Source of the DNA: Pontiella sp.
GTDB lineage: Bacteria; Verrucomicrobiota; Kiritimatiellia; Kiritimatiellales; Pontiellaceae
Length of the DNA stretch: 17,601 bases
Assembly: GCA_029939385.1 (NCBI GenBank)
Contig: JAOZSZ010000006.1
Coordinates: 1-17,601 of the forward strand
Direction: 5' to 3'
Part shown: positions 7,699 to 14,808 of the stretch, one piece after another
Layout: each line of letters begins with the position of its first letter
Position numbering within the stretch: the first letter of the stretch is position 1
Notes under the pieces: generated by a model
The model's input: only the letters and a program-made list of their open reading frames with translations
What the model was told of the DNA's origin: nothing
Databases searched by the model: none
Position numbers and translations under genes: made by a program

Positions 7699-8904
7699 TT
7701 AAATGATATGTCCGAGTTTATCACGCTTAGTGGAAATATAATCAATATTATGTTCATGGGTCGGAAGCACTAAGGGAATGCGCTCATTAACTTCGATTCC
7801 ATACTTATCCAGCCCTTGAATCTTTGCAGGGTTGTTCGTTAGTAGGTTAACTTTCTTCATGCCAAGATCAATTAGAATTTGAGCGCCAACACCATAGTCG
7901 CGCAGGTCGGCATTGAAACCAAGGTGCTCGTTAGCTTCAACGGTATCCATGCCATTTTCCTGTAACTCATAGGCATGGATTTTTTTAGCTAGTCCGATAC
8001 CCCGTCCTTCCTGACGCATATAAACAATCGCACCATAACCATGCTTTTGAACTTCCTCCATCGCCTTTTGCAACTGCGCGCCGCAGTCGCAGCGCATGGA
8101 ATGAAACACATCCCCCGTCAGGCATTCGCTATGCATACGGACTAAAGGAATTTTCCCAGAATCGGGGCTTCCACACACCAAGGCCAGATGGTCTTTGTTG
8201 TCGACATTGGAATTGTAGAGCTTAAGCCGGAAGGGGCCGGAATCCGTTGGCATATTAACTTCTCGTTCCATATGAACGAGTTGTTCGTGGGTATAGCGAT
8301 ATTTTACAATCTCCGATACTGCGGTCATTTTTAGATGATGTTTATCGGCAAATTTTCGAAGTTCAGGAACCCTTGCCATTCCACCATCTTCGCGCAATAT
8401 TTCGCAAATCACACCCGCGGGCTTCATTCCACAAATTCGAGCAAGATCAACGGTCCCCTCGGTATGCCCCGCGCGTTCAAGCACTCCACCCGGCATCGCC
8501 TTGAGCGGGAACAGATGGCCCGGCTTAATAAAGTCGGCCGCCTGACTTTTTTCATCAACCAACGCCAAAGCGGTTTTGGCCCGATCCGTCGCACTGATTC
8601 CTGTAGTGGTGCCCACGCGAACATCAACAGAGTCCATGAAGGCCGTATGATATTTATCTGATGAATGCGCCGGAACCATATGGGCCAACCCCAATTTCAT
8701 CAACTGGTTTTCATCCATCGGTACGCAGACAAGGCCACGCGCATGGGTAATCATAAAATTAATAGATTCGGGAGTAATGGTTTCTGCTGCACAAACCAAA
8801 TCACCCTCATTTTCACGATCTTCATCGTCAGTCATTACAATGATTTCACCATTGCGAAATGCCTCAATCACATCCTCGATCGGATCAAATACGTCTTTAC
8901 TCAT
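7699..8904 (-). CDS. ribBA: Bifunctional 3,4-dihydroxy-2-butanone-4-phosphate synthase / GTP cyclohydrolase II
   Basis: RibBA supplies both early riboflavin precursors, dihydroxybutanone phosphate from ribulose 5-phosphate and the pyrimidine from GTP. The RibB domain (1-205) has DDEDRENEGD (26-35), TTGISATDRA (100-109) and AGHTEG (145-150). The RibA domain (about 225-401) has RMHSECLTGDVF with zinc cysteines C261, C272 and C274, RQEGRGIGL (297-305), and DLRDYGVGAQIL (333-344) with the catalytic Arg and Tyr. No key residue is missing, and 401 residues is the usual length. The ATG at 8904 is preceded by AGGAAGG with seven-base spacing. Expression is controlled by the upstream FMN riboswitch and terminator. 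Confidence 0.97.
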   Translation of the reverse strand: MSKDVFDPIEDVIEAFRNGEIIVMTDDEDRENEGDLVCAAETITPESINFMITHARGLVCVPMDENQLMKLGLAHMVPAHSSDKYHTAFMDSVDVRVGTTTGISATDRAKTALALVDEKSQAADFIKPGHLFPLKAMPGGVLERAGHTEGTVDLARICGMKPAGVICEILREDGGMARVPELRKFADKHHLKMTAVSEIVKYRYTHEQLVHMEREVNMPTDSGPFRLKLYNSNVDNKDHLALVCGSPDSGKIPLVRMHSECLTGDVFHSMRCDCGAQLQKAMEEVQKHGYGAIVYMRQEGRGIGLAKKIHAYELQENGMDTVEANEHLGFNADLRDYGVGAQILIDLGMKKVNLLTNNPAKIQGLDKYGIEVNERIPLVLPTHEHNIDYISTKRDKLGHII

Positions 8905-8918
8905 AAGTATACCTTCCT

Positions 8919-8957
8919 AAATAAAAAGCCCTGAAGAACATTACGTCCACAGGGCTT
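8919..8957 (-). terminator. Intrinsic terminator of the FMN-riboswitch leader
   Basis: On the minus strand AAGCCCTG (8957-8950) pairs perfectly with CAGGGCTT (8933-8926), and a T-rich run (TTTTTATTT) follows. It ends just before the ribBA ribosome-binding site (about 8917-8911). This is the expression platform of the riboswitch. FMN binding should favour this hairpin and stop transcription before ribBA. The 3' arm sequence CTTCAGGGC also occurs in the aptamer's 5' end. Confidence 0.9.
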
Positions 8958-8980
8958 CTCGACCATATAACATGCCGGTT

Positions 8981-9103
8981 CATCTTCTTTCATCCAGACT
9001 TTACGGTCGGTTGCAGAATTTCACTGCATCATGATTTTCCATACGCTGAAAAAACTCGCGGACTTTTACCGCCGGTCGGGAATTTCACCCTGCCCTGAAG
9101 ATC
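8981..9103 (-). promoter_or_regulatory. FMN riboswitch (RFN element)
   Basis: The minus strand from 9103 to 8981 carries the conserved RFN blocks in order: GATCTTCAGGGCAGGGTG, AAATTCCCGACCGGCGGTA, GTCCGCGAG, GCAGTGAAATTCTGC, CCGAC-GT-AAGTC-GGATG, and GAAGAAGAT. P1 is formed by ATCTTC (9102-9097) and GAAGAT (8987-8982). The variable P4 region, AGCGTATGGAAAATCATGATG, is short. The element senses FMN, the end product of the pathway it precedes. A terminator hairpin lies 24 bases downstream, so control is most likely by premature termination. Confidence 0.97.
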
Positions 9104-9108
9104 GCGCT

Positions 9109-9137
9109 AATATGCTTCAACTCCATGAAGCGTGCAA
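9109..9137 (-). promoter_or_regulatory. Candidate promoter of the riboswitch-ribBA transcript
   Basis: On the minus strand TTGCAC (9137-9132) and CATATT (9114-9109) are separated by exactly 17 bases. The predicted start, about seven bases on, falls near 9102, at the first base of the aptamer's P1 stem. The spacer contains an inverted repeat, GCTTCA/TGAAGC (9114-9119 and 9126-9131), which could be a repressor site or chance. Each box matches the consensus only partly (three and four of six). Confidence 0.45.
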
Positions 9138-9269
9138 GTGAAATTCCCCCTAATATGCCGAATTAGAACCCACCAAATGAATCCTATTTTTAGCACTCAT
9201 AGGGTTTGTTTTCAGGATCAAGCTTTGGCAATGTTCCCTCTGTTTTATACAGACTAATTTAAGGGAAAA

Positions 9270-11510
9270 ATGGGAAAAATAAAATATTCATCCGAACTCT
9301 GCAAAGAACTAACGCACGTCGCGGAAGATCCCCAATTAAAAATTCGCCATCGCCCCGTCCGCTATGAAAACGGCACCGTACTTCCTATCGAAATCACAGG
9401 CGTTTTCCCCGCCATCACGGGTACGGCTGAACTGACGGTCGACAAATTCTTGGGCGGCGGATTTGCCGGACAAGTCTACCGTTGCAAACTCACCGAGCTC
9501 CATCTTGCCGATGAGGGAACCATTCCGGGGCTAGAAAAAGGAATGCTTTACGCGATCAAAATCGTTATTCCTCCCAGCTCTTTCTCTCGTTGGTTCCGTA
9601 ACACTACCTATTGGCTCGCCTTCCAAGGCCCCTTTAGCTCGCAGGTAAATTATGGGGCTTGCCGCGCAGGACTGGCTTGGCAAAAACTGGTACGGCGCGC
9701 CAGCCTTATTAAATTTGGGCGCGAAACCGCCGTTAAAGATGCCTATGCTTCCTTCTGGGATTCTAATCTCAATGCCTATGGCGAGATCACCGAATGGATC
9801 GAAGGCCGCATGTGGAATCTCGAAGCCGATAATAATATTACCACGCGCCGCGATTGGCGAAATGTCGATCTCGCCGATACCGGCAGCCCCGAGTTTGTCG
9901 ATAAGCGCCGTTTCATGGCGGGCATGGTTGAACTCATGCATGATATGGGCGCACCCGAGTTTGCGCGGCAATACGAATGGTCGACCATGAAGAGCCAACC
10001 CAACTGCATGAAGCGCACCGACACTGAAGATGGTGGCCTTTGCGCGATCGACTTCCGCGCTGGCCTCGCCCTACTCCCATGGTTACCCATGAGCCCGGGC
10101 GATTTTAAACTTATCTTTGACGGCCTATTCAAACGCCACTCCCTTGTACAGTTCGACCGTTGCAATCTCTCAAAATTGAAAAGCTACCTGGCGCAGCATC
10201 CCGACGTATTCGACGATATGCAACCCATGATTGATGAACTCAACATTCAAGATCGCGCCTACCGTCGCTCCCTGCTTGACATCACCCACCACGGATTACG
10301 CCCTACCTTTGACCGCGAATTGCAAAAAGACATTATTGCGGGGCTTGTTGAAGGCTATCTGGCAGACGACCTTATTGATGAAGCCTTTGCCGAAAAATTA
10401 CGAAAAGGTGGCTTACGCTTTGCATTTTTCCATCTATTCGGAGTCCTTCCAATTCTTGGGAAAATGATTCGCCAACGCTGGGGCAGCCAGGCCTTCCGTC
10501 AGCATATGCTTGGCATCTTCACCCAACCCACTTATCTAAAAACCGCGCTCAAGGCTCGGGCCGCACACGACTTGATTGACTGGCACCGCTCTGGACGAAC
10601 CGACGAGGCCCGCACCCGTAAGCTCGCCGCCAAACCGAGTCTATTTTTCCTTGAACACTTCACGCTGGGCTTTCTTCCTATTGGCCTACACCGTCTCTGC
10701 ATCCGCCCCCTTATTGCATGGAATGGGCTGGTAGCTTTCTTTAAATTTATTCATGACTTTGCTGTCGATGAAGCCTTCCGCGAAAAATGGTTTTTAGACC
10801 AAGTGGCTGAAGGCGAAAAAGATGGAATGCTTTCCCAAGAAGAACACGATCATATTGTCTCTATCATCAAAGAACCCTATATCGTTAAATATCTCAAAAG
10901 CATGGCGGTTCACTTCTGCACCATTCCGATTACACAAATCGTTAGCGTGATTACCGGTGGATTTGTTTTTGCCTATATATTGAGTAAAGGAGGCTCCACG
11001 GCTGAGGCCTCGCTCGCCTTTGCCGGAACCCTTGCACTCGTTCAGGTTACGCCTATTTCTCCGGGATCGCTCTGTCGTGGTTTTTATGTAGTTTATCTCA
11101 TGATTCGCGAGCGCAACTGGCGCGACTATCTCGTGGCCGCCCCGCTTTCTTTTGTTAAATATATCGGTTATCTCGCCTTCCCACTCCAAATGACGACGAC
11201 CTATCCACACCTTGCACGCTTCCTTGTTAGCCGACGGGCGACCGCTCTCGTTCATATTATTCCCGTTTTTGGAGAACACGGGGCACTACTAGAGCATTGG
11301 GTATTTGATCTCTTCTTTAACGTTCCTCAGATTTTTGGTCAGCATCTCAAAAAATTGCTTACGGCTTGGATGCTACTGGGCATGATCTGTATTTTGCCTG
11401 CCTTATTTGTGGCCACCTCCAAAGGCTGGGTTGGCCTTATGATTGCGCTCATCGCCGTATTCATCTGCCCCCGCGCAATCTTCTATCCGTTGCTTAGTCG
11501 TAAAAAATAA
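9270..11510 (+). CDS. Large membrane protein with a degenerate protein-kinase-like N-terminal domain; function unknown
   Basis: I do not recognise this 746-residue protein as any named family. Residues 57-265 resemble a kinase fold: glycine-rich LGGGFAGQVY (61-70), YAIK (Lys97), a possible helix-C Glu152, a hinge-like TEWIEG (174-179), LMHDMG (222-227), SQPN (Asn245) and IDFRAG (260-265, in place of DFG). The usual catalytic HRD Asp is not evident: the five residues before Asn245 are MKSQP. Residues 380-746 contain several hydrophobic segments, about 383-397, 458-495, 545-573, 580-610, 620-640 and 695-740, so the C-terminal half is membrane-embedded. Residues 353-560 look internally repeated. 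AAGGG precedes the ATG. A weak promoter candidate is TTGGCA (9225) with TATACA (9246). The gene is monocistronic, flanked by a riboswitch leader and terminators. Confidence 0.8.
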   Translation: MGKIKYSSELCKELTHVAEDPQLKIRHRPVRYENGTVLPIEITGVFPAITGTAELTVDKFLGGGFAGQVYRCKLTELHLADEGTIPGLEKGMLYAIKIVIPPSSFSRWFRNTTYWLAFQGPFSSQVNYGACRAGLAWQKLVRRASLIKFGRETAVKDAYASFWDSNLNAYGEITEWIEGRMWNLEADNNITTRRDWRNVDLADTGSPEFVDKRRFMAGMVELMHDMGAPEFARQYEWSTMKSQPNCMKRTDTEDGGLCAIDFRAGLALLPWLPMSPGDFKLIFDGLFKRHSLVQFDRCNLSKLKSYLAQHPDVFDDMQPMIDELNIQDRAYRRSLLDITHHGLRPTFDRELQKDIIAGLVEGYLADDLIDEAFAEKLRKGGLRFAFFHLFGVLPILGKMIRQRWGSQAFRQHMLGIFTQPTYLKTALKARAAHDLIDWHRSGRTDEARTRKLAAKPSLFFLEHFTLGFLPIGLHRLCIRPLIAWNGLVAFFKFIHDFAVDEAFREKWFLDQVAEGEKDGMLSQEEHDHIVSIIKEPYIVKYLKSMAVHFCTIPITQIVSVITGGFVFAYILSKGGSTAEASLAFAGTLALVQVTPISPGSLCRGFYVVYLMIRERNWRDYLVAAPLSFVKYIGYLAFPLQMTTTYPHLARFLVSRRATALVHIIPVFGEHGALLEHWVFDLFFNVPQIFGQHLKKLLTAWMLLGMICILPALFVATSKGWVGLMIALIAVFICPRAIFYPLLSRKK

Positions 11511-11558
11511 CCCCTTCTAACCGATACGAAGCAACCGGCATTTCTAAATCATAGAGAA

Positions 11559-11588
11559 GACCTTGTTAAGGCCAAGGTCCGCATTTTT
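11559..11588 (+). terminator. Probable intrinsic terminator after the kinase-like gene
   Basis: GACCTTG (11559-11565) pairs with CAAGGTC (11573-11579) across a seven-base loop, and a T-run begins four bases later (11584-11588). It lies 48 bases after the plus-strand stop codon. The stem is moderate and a second terminator follows. Confidence 0.5.
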
Positions 11589-11607
11589 TCAGCCCACCCT
11601 CATACAC

Positions 11608-11638
11608 AAAAAAACCCCGTCGTGAAACGGGGTTTTTT
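11608..11638. terminator. Bidirectional intrinsic terminator between convergent genes
   Basis: ACCCCGT (11614-11620) and ACGGGGT (11627-11633) form a GC-rich stem with a six-base loop. An A-run precedes it (11608-11613) and a T-run follows (11633-11638). It can end transcription of the plus-strand membrane-protein gene and of the minus-strand acyl-CoA dehydrogenase, which stops at 11663. Confidence 0.88.
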
Positions 11639-11662
11639 ATGTTCTTCCAAGGGGTGGAAGCT

Positions 11663-12826
11663 TTATATCGAGGCATACTCCTTAACCAGGGAGTTACCGA
11701 CGATATCACGCTGAATCTGATTCGTGCCTTCATAGATCTGAAGGATCTTGGCATCGCGCATCATTTTTTCAACCGGATATTCCTTCATAAAGCCATACCC
11801 GCCGAGCACCTGTACGGCATCGGTCGTAACGGACATGGCAACATCACCTGCATAGTATTTACACATCGCAGAAATCTTAGAAACATTCTTCACTCCGGCA
11901 TCGAGGGTATGGCACGCAGCATAAGTAATGGCTCGGGCCGTTTCAACTTTGGTAGACATTTCAGCCAGCATCCAAAGCAACCCTTGGTTGGCAATAATGG
12001 GCTTACCAAACTGCTTCCGCACCTTTGCATATTTTACCGCTTCATCGAGCGCACCTTGCGCAAGACCAACCCCTTGCGCCGCAATACCAGGACGAGAAAC
12101 ATCGAACGTTTTCATGGCGAGCAGGAAGCCCATGCCTTCACGACCAATAATATTTTCAGCCGGGACTTCACAATCTTCGAAGATTAATTCACGCGTACAA
12201 GAGGCGCGAATGCCTAATTTGTCTTCCTTTTTACCAAAAGAGAATCCAGGGGTATCCTTCTCAACAATAAAGCAAGAAACACCACGAGAACCTTTCGATT
12301 TATTCGTAACGGCAAAAACAGTGTAGATGTCAGCCTCTCCGCCATTCGTGATCCATTGCTTGGTTCCATTCAGAACATACTTATCGCCCTTCTTAACCGC
12401 CGTAGTTTGAATGCCACCTGCATCAGAACCTGCGTTCGCTTCGGTGAGACCAAAAGCCGCCCATTTTTCACCGGTAGCCAGCGGAGAAAGGAATTTCTTT
12501 TTTTGCTCATCAGAACCCCCTAAAAGAATTGGATCGGCTCCAAGAGCGTTCGCTGCAAAGGAGACGGAAACCCCAATACAATATTTAGACATGGTTTCAA
12601 TGGCTAAAGTGAAGCCCATATGGTCTGTACCAAACCCGCCGTATTCCTCAGGAATATAGAGCCCCATCAGATCCATCTGAGCAAGCTCTTTAAGAATATC
12701 CGAAGGGAAAATTCCTTTTTCGTCAAGTTCCGCACGTACAGGAACAATGCGCTCTTTGCCAAAATCGTCGATTAGATCAACAATTTCCTGCTGTTCTTCG
12801 GTAATTCCCCAATTGATATTTCCCAT
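11663..12826 (-). CDS. Acyl-CoA dehydrogenase (short-chain/butyryl-CoA type)
   Basis: This FAD enzyme forms or reduces the alpha-beta double bond of an acyl-CoA, exchanging electrons with EtfAB. All 387 residues fit the family: helical N domain, FAD-contact motif FGLTEANAGSDAGG, WITNGG at the flavin, and RKQFGKPI. The QVLGGYGF segment, then MMRDAKILQIYEGTNQIQR, carry the likely catalytic base Glu366 at the position used by short- and medium-chain enzymes. That position, and the absence of a long-chain C-terminal extension, favour a short-chain substrate. A strong AAGGAGAAGG precedes the ATG. It lies 47 bases after trxB and closes the etfB-etfA-trxB cluster. Reduction of an unsaturated acyl-CoA with an Etf, as in caffeoyl-CoA reductase, is an alternative to beta-oxidation. 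Confidence 0.93.
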   Translation of the reverse strand: MGNINWGITEEQQEIVDLIDDFGKERIVPVRAELDEKGIFPSDILKELAQMDLMGLYIPEEYGGFGTDHMGFTLAIETMSKYCIGVSVSFAANALGADPILLGGSDEQKKKFLSPLATGEKWAAFGLTEANAGSDAGGIQTTAVKKGDKYVLNGTKQWITNGGEADIYTVFAVTNKSKGSRGVSCFIVEKDTPGFSFGKKEDKLGIRASCTRELIFEDCEVPAENIIGREGMGFLLAMKTFDVSRPGIAAQGVGLAQGALDEAVKYAKVRKQFGKPIIANQGLLWMLAEMSTKVETARAITYAACHTLDAGVKNVSKISAMCKYYAGDVAMSVTTDAVQVLGGYGFMKEYPVEKMMRDAKILQIYEGTNQIQRDIVGNSLVKEYASI

Positions 12827-12873
12827 GTCCTTCTCCTTAGTTTAATTCTACCTAGATTAAATTTAAAATTCCT

Positions 12874-13794
12874 CTACTCGCCTTGTCGTTCAAGAAAACG
12901 TTCAACTTCGAGCGCCGCGGCACAGCCCGTACCGGCGGCGGTGACCGCTTGTCGATAGGTTGCATCAGCAACATCGCCCGCCGCATACACGCCATCGATT
13001 TTAGTCTTCACACCGTCTGCAATCAAATATCCCACCGTATCCATCTCGAGCTGCCCAACAAATGCACCGGTATTGGGCTTATGACCAATGGCTGAAAAAT
13101 AGCCTAAACATTCAATTTCGGAAACATTGCCGGTCTTAACATTCTTCACTCTCACGCCCGAAACCCCCTTCTCGTCGCTAAGAACTTCCTCAACCACTGA
13201 ATCCCAACACATTTCAATTTTTTCATGATCCATCGTGCGCTTCGCCATAATCTTCGAGGCTCTTAGCTCATCACGACGGTGAATCAGTGTGACCTTGGAA
13301 GCGAAGCGAGTGAGGAACAAGGCTTCTTCACACGCCGTATCGCCCCCCCCGACAATAACAACTGGCACATCGCGAAAGAATGCTCCATCGCAGGTAGCAC
13401 AGGCAGAAACGCCGCGCCCAATCAGTTTTTGTTCGGATTCAATCCCAAGGTAACGCGCCGTTGCGCCCGTGGCAACAATCACGGTTTTCGCTTCAATCAC
13501 TTCATTTCCAGTCAATGTTAATTTGAAAGGACGTTCCGAGAAATCGACAGAAAGCACTTCACCAAATACAAACTTAGTCCCAAAGCGCTCCGCCTGTGTG
13601 CGCATCTGGGTCATTAGAGATGAGCCATCGATTCCTTCGGGAAATCCCGGAAAGTTTTCGATATCATTGGTGGTGGTCAACTGCCCTCCGGGTTGCATCC
13701 CTTCGATCACGAGAGGAGCCAATCCGGCACGCGCAGTGTAAATAGCCGATGTATATCCCGCTGGGCCAGCCCCAATAATTACAACATTTTCCAT
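12874..13794 (-). CDS. trxB: Thioredoxin reductase (NADPH, low-molecular-weight type)
   Basis: This FAD- and NAD(P)H-dependent disulfide reductase transfers electrons to thioredoxin. At 306 residues it has the low-Mr bacterial architecture: N-terminal FAD motif GAGPAGYTSA (8-17), GGQLTTTNDIENFPG (36-50), and redox-active CATC (Cys132, Cys135). The second dinucleotide motif is GGGDTACEEA, followed by HRRDELRAS, whose Arg pair suggests NADPH. The C-terminal FAD motif is GVYAAGDVAD. It starts 12 bases after the etfA stop, with AGGAAA as ribosome-binding site. Sitting between Etf and acyl-CoA dehydrogenase genes is unusual and suggests cotranscription, not a proven functional link. Confidence 0.95.
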   Translation of the reverse strand: MENVVIIGAGPAGYTSAIYTARAGLAPLVIEGMQPGGQLTTTNDIENFPGFPEGIDGSSLMTQMRTQAERFGTKFVFGEVLSVDFSERPFKLTLTGNEVIEAKTVIVATGATARYLGIESEQKLIGRGVSACATCDGAFFRDVPVVIVGGGDTACEEALFLTRFASKVTLIHRRDELRASKIMAKRTMDHEKIEMCWDSVVEEVLSDEKGVSGVRVKNVKTGNVSEIECLGYFSAIGHKPNTGAFVGQLEMDTVGYLIADGVKTKIDGVYAAGDVADATYRQAVTAAGTGCAAALEVERFLERQGE

Positions 13795-13806
13795 ATTCTT
13801 ATTTTC

Positions 13807-14808
13807 CTATGCCTTAAATGCCGCAATTTGTTTCCGAAACTCTGGAACCACTTCGTGAAGATCTCCGATGAGGCCAAAATCAGCAATATCGAAAATTGGA
13901 GCATCAGGATCTTTGTTGATTGCAATGATCATATCGGAGCTTTGCATTCCAGCTAAGTGTTGAATGGCGCCGGAGATTCCACAGGCAATGTAGATTACCG
14001 GACAAACCGTTTTTCCGGTCTGACCCACTTGGTGATGATGGGAAATCCACCCCGCATCGACCGTGGCACGCGATGCCCCAACTGCAGCACCTAACTCGGC
14101 GGCAAGATCATAAATGGTTTTAAAATTCTCAGGAGTCCCTACTCCACGGCCGCCAGAAACAATGAACTGCGCGGCATTGAGATCGATACTATTGGTGTCG
14201 GCTTCATGCACCGATTCGAGAAGACGCATACGTTCTGGAACGCCGGAAAGGTCCACCGGATAGTTAATCTGTTCCCCTTCTTCGTGATCAGAAATCTTCA
14301 TTTTCTTAAAAACATTGGAGCGAACAGTAGACATCTGCGGGCGATGATCCGGACAGATAATCGTTGCCATAATATTTCCACCAAAAGCAGGACGGGTCTG
14401 AAGTAGATTTCCGCCTTCTACATCAAAATCAAGTTCCGTGCAGTCGGCCGTGAGGCCAGCATCGACCATTACCGCTACGGTTGGTGCAAGACTGCGACCA
14501 ATGGTGGTGGCACCATAAAGCACAATTTCCGGTTTTTTCTCGTTAATCAACTGGGCGACGGCACGAGAATAATAGTCGTTCTGATAGTTCTCCAATTTTG
14601 GATCATCGATGGTGTAAACCTTCTTGGCTCCAAAATTATAAAGTTCTTGGCAAAATTCTGCTCCATTGGCGGAGGGCAATACAGCGGCCAATGTGAACCC
14701 CGCTTTGTCGGCAAGAATCTGCCCTTGGCTGAGAAGTTCCTGCACCACACCGGCCAGTTTTCCGTCCCGCTGCTCTGCAAATACCCAAAGTTCTTTTATC
14801 GTGCTCAT
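13807..14808 (-). CDS. etfA: Electron transfer flavoprotein, alpha subunit
   Basis: EtfA binds the FAD that exchanges electrons with the partner acyl-CoA dehydrogenase. The 333-residue protein has the N-terminal domain (1-200) and the conserved FAD-binding C-terminal domain. The FAD signatures run SGGRGVGTPENF (218-229), GASRATVDAGW (244-254), QVGQTGKTVCP (260-270), YIACGISGAIQHLAGM (273-288) and INKDPDAPIF (297-306). The start overlaps the etfB stop by four bases (ATGA), so the subunits are translationally coupled. The form GKTVCPVIYIACG resembles Etfs I associate with anaerobes; this is from memory and not decisive. No ferredoxin domain is fused. Confidence 0.96.
   Translation of the reverse strand: MSTIKELWVFAEQRDGKLAGVVQELLSQGQILADKAGFTLAAVLPSANGAEFCQELYNFGAKKVYTIDDPKLENYQNDYYSRAVAQLINEKKPEIVLYGATTIGRSLAPTVAVMVDAGLTADCTELDFDVEGGNLLQTRPAFGGNIMATIICPDHRPQMSTVRSNVFKKMKISDHEEGEQINYPVDLSGVPERMRLLESVHEADTNSIDLNAAQFIVSGGRGVGTPENFKTIYDLAAELGAAVGASRATVDAGWISHHHQVGQTGKTVCPVIYIACGISGAIQHLAGMQSSDMIIAINKDPDAPIFDIADFGLIGDLHEVVPEFRKQIAAFKA

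Noticed and set aside
9183..9206. CCTAT/ATAGG inverted repeat upstream of the kinase-like gene
   Set aside because: Only five bases per arm with an eleven-base loop in AT-rich DNA, well within chance.
10794..11279. 161-codon open frame opposite the kinase-like gene
   Set aside because: The plus-strand gene reads through without interruption and has membrane helices here. The antisense product is low-complexity and unlike any family I know.
9270..11510. Assignment of the kinase-like protein to the UbiB/ABC1 (ADCK) family or to flippase-type LPG-synthase membrane domains
   Set aside because: UbiB signatures (the Ala-rich loop, KxGQ) are absent. The ISPGSLCRG segment only loosely recalls the PTPGG motif of flippase-like domains.
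11639..12187. 182-codon open frame on the plus strand opposite the acyl-CoA dehydrogenase
   Set aside because: It is antisense to the conserved C-terminal half of the dehydrogenase and begins inside the terminator region. There is no domain and no ribosome-binding site.
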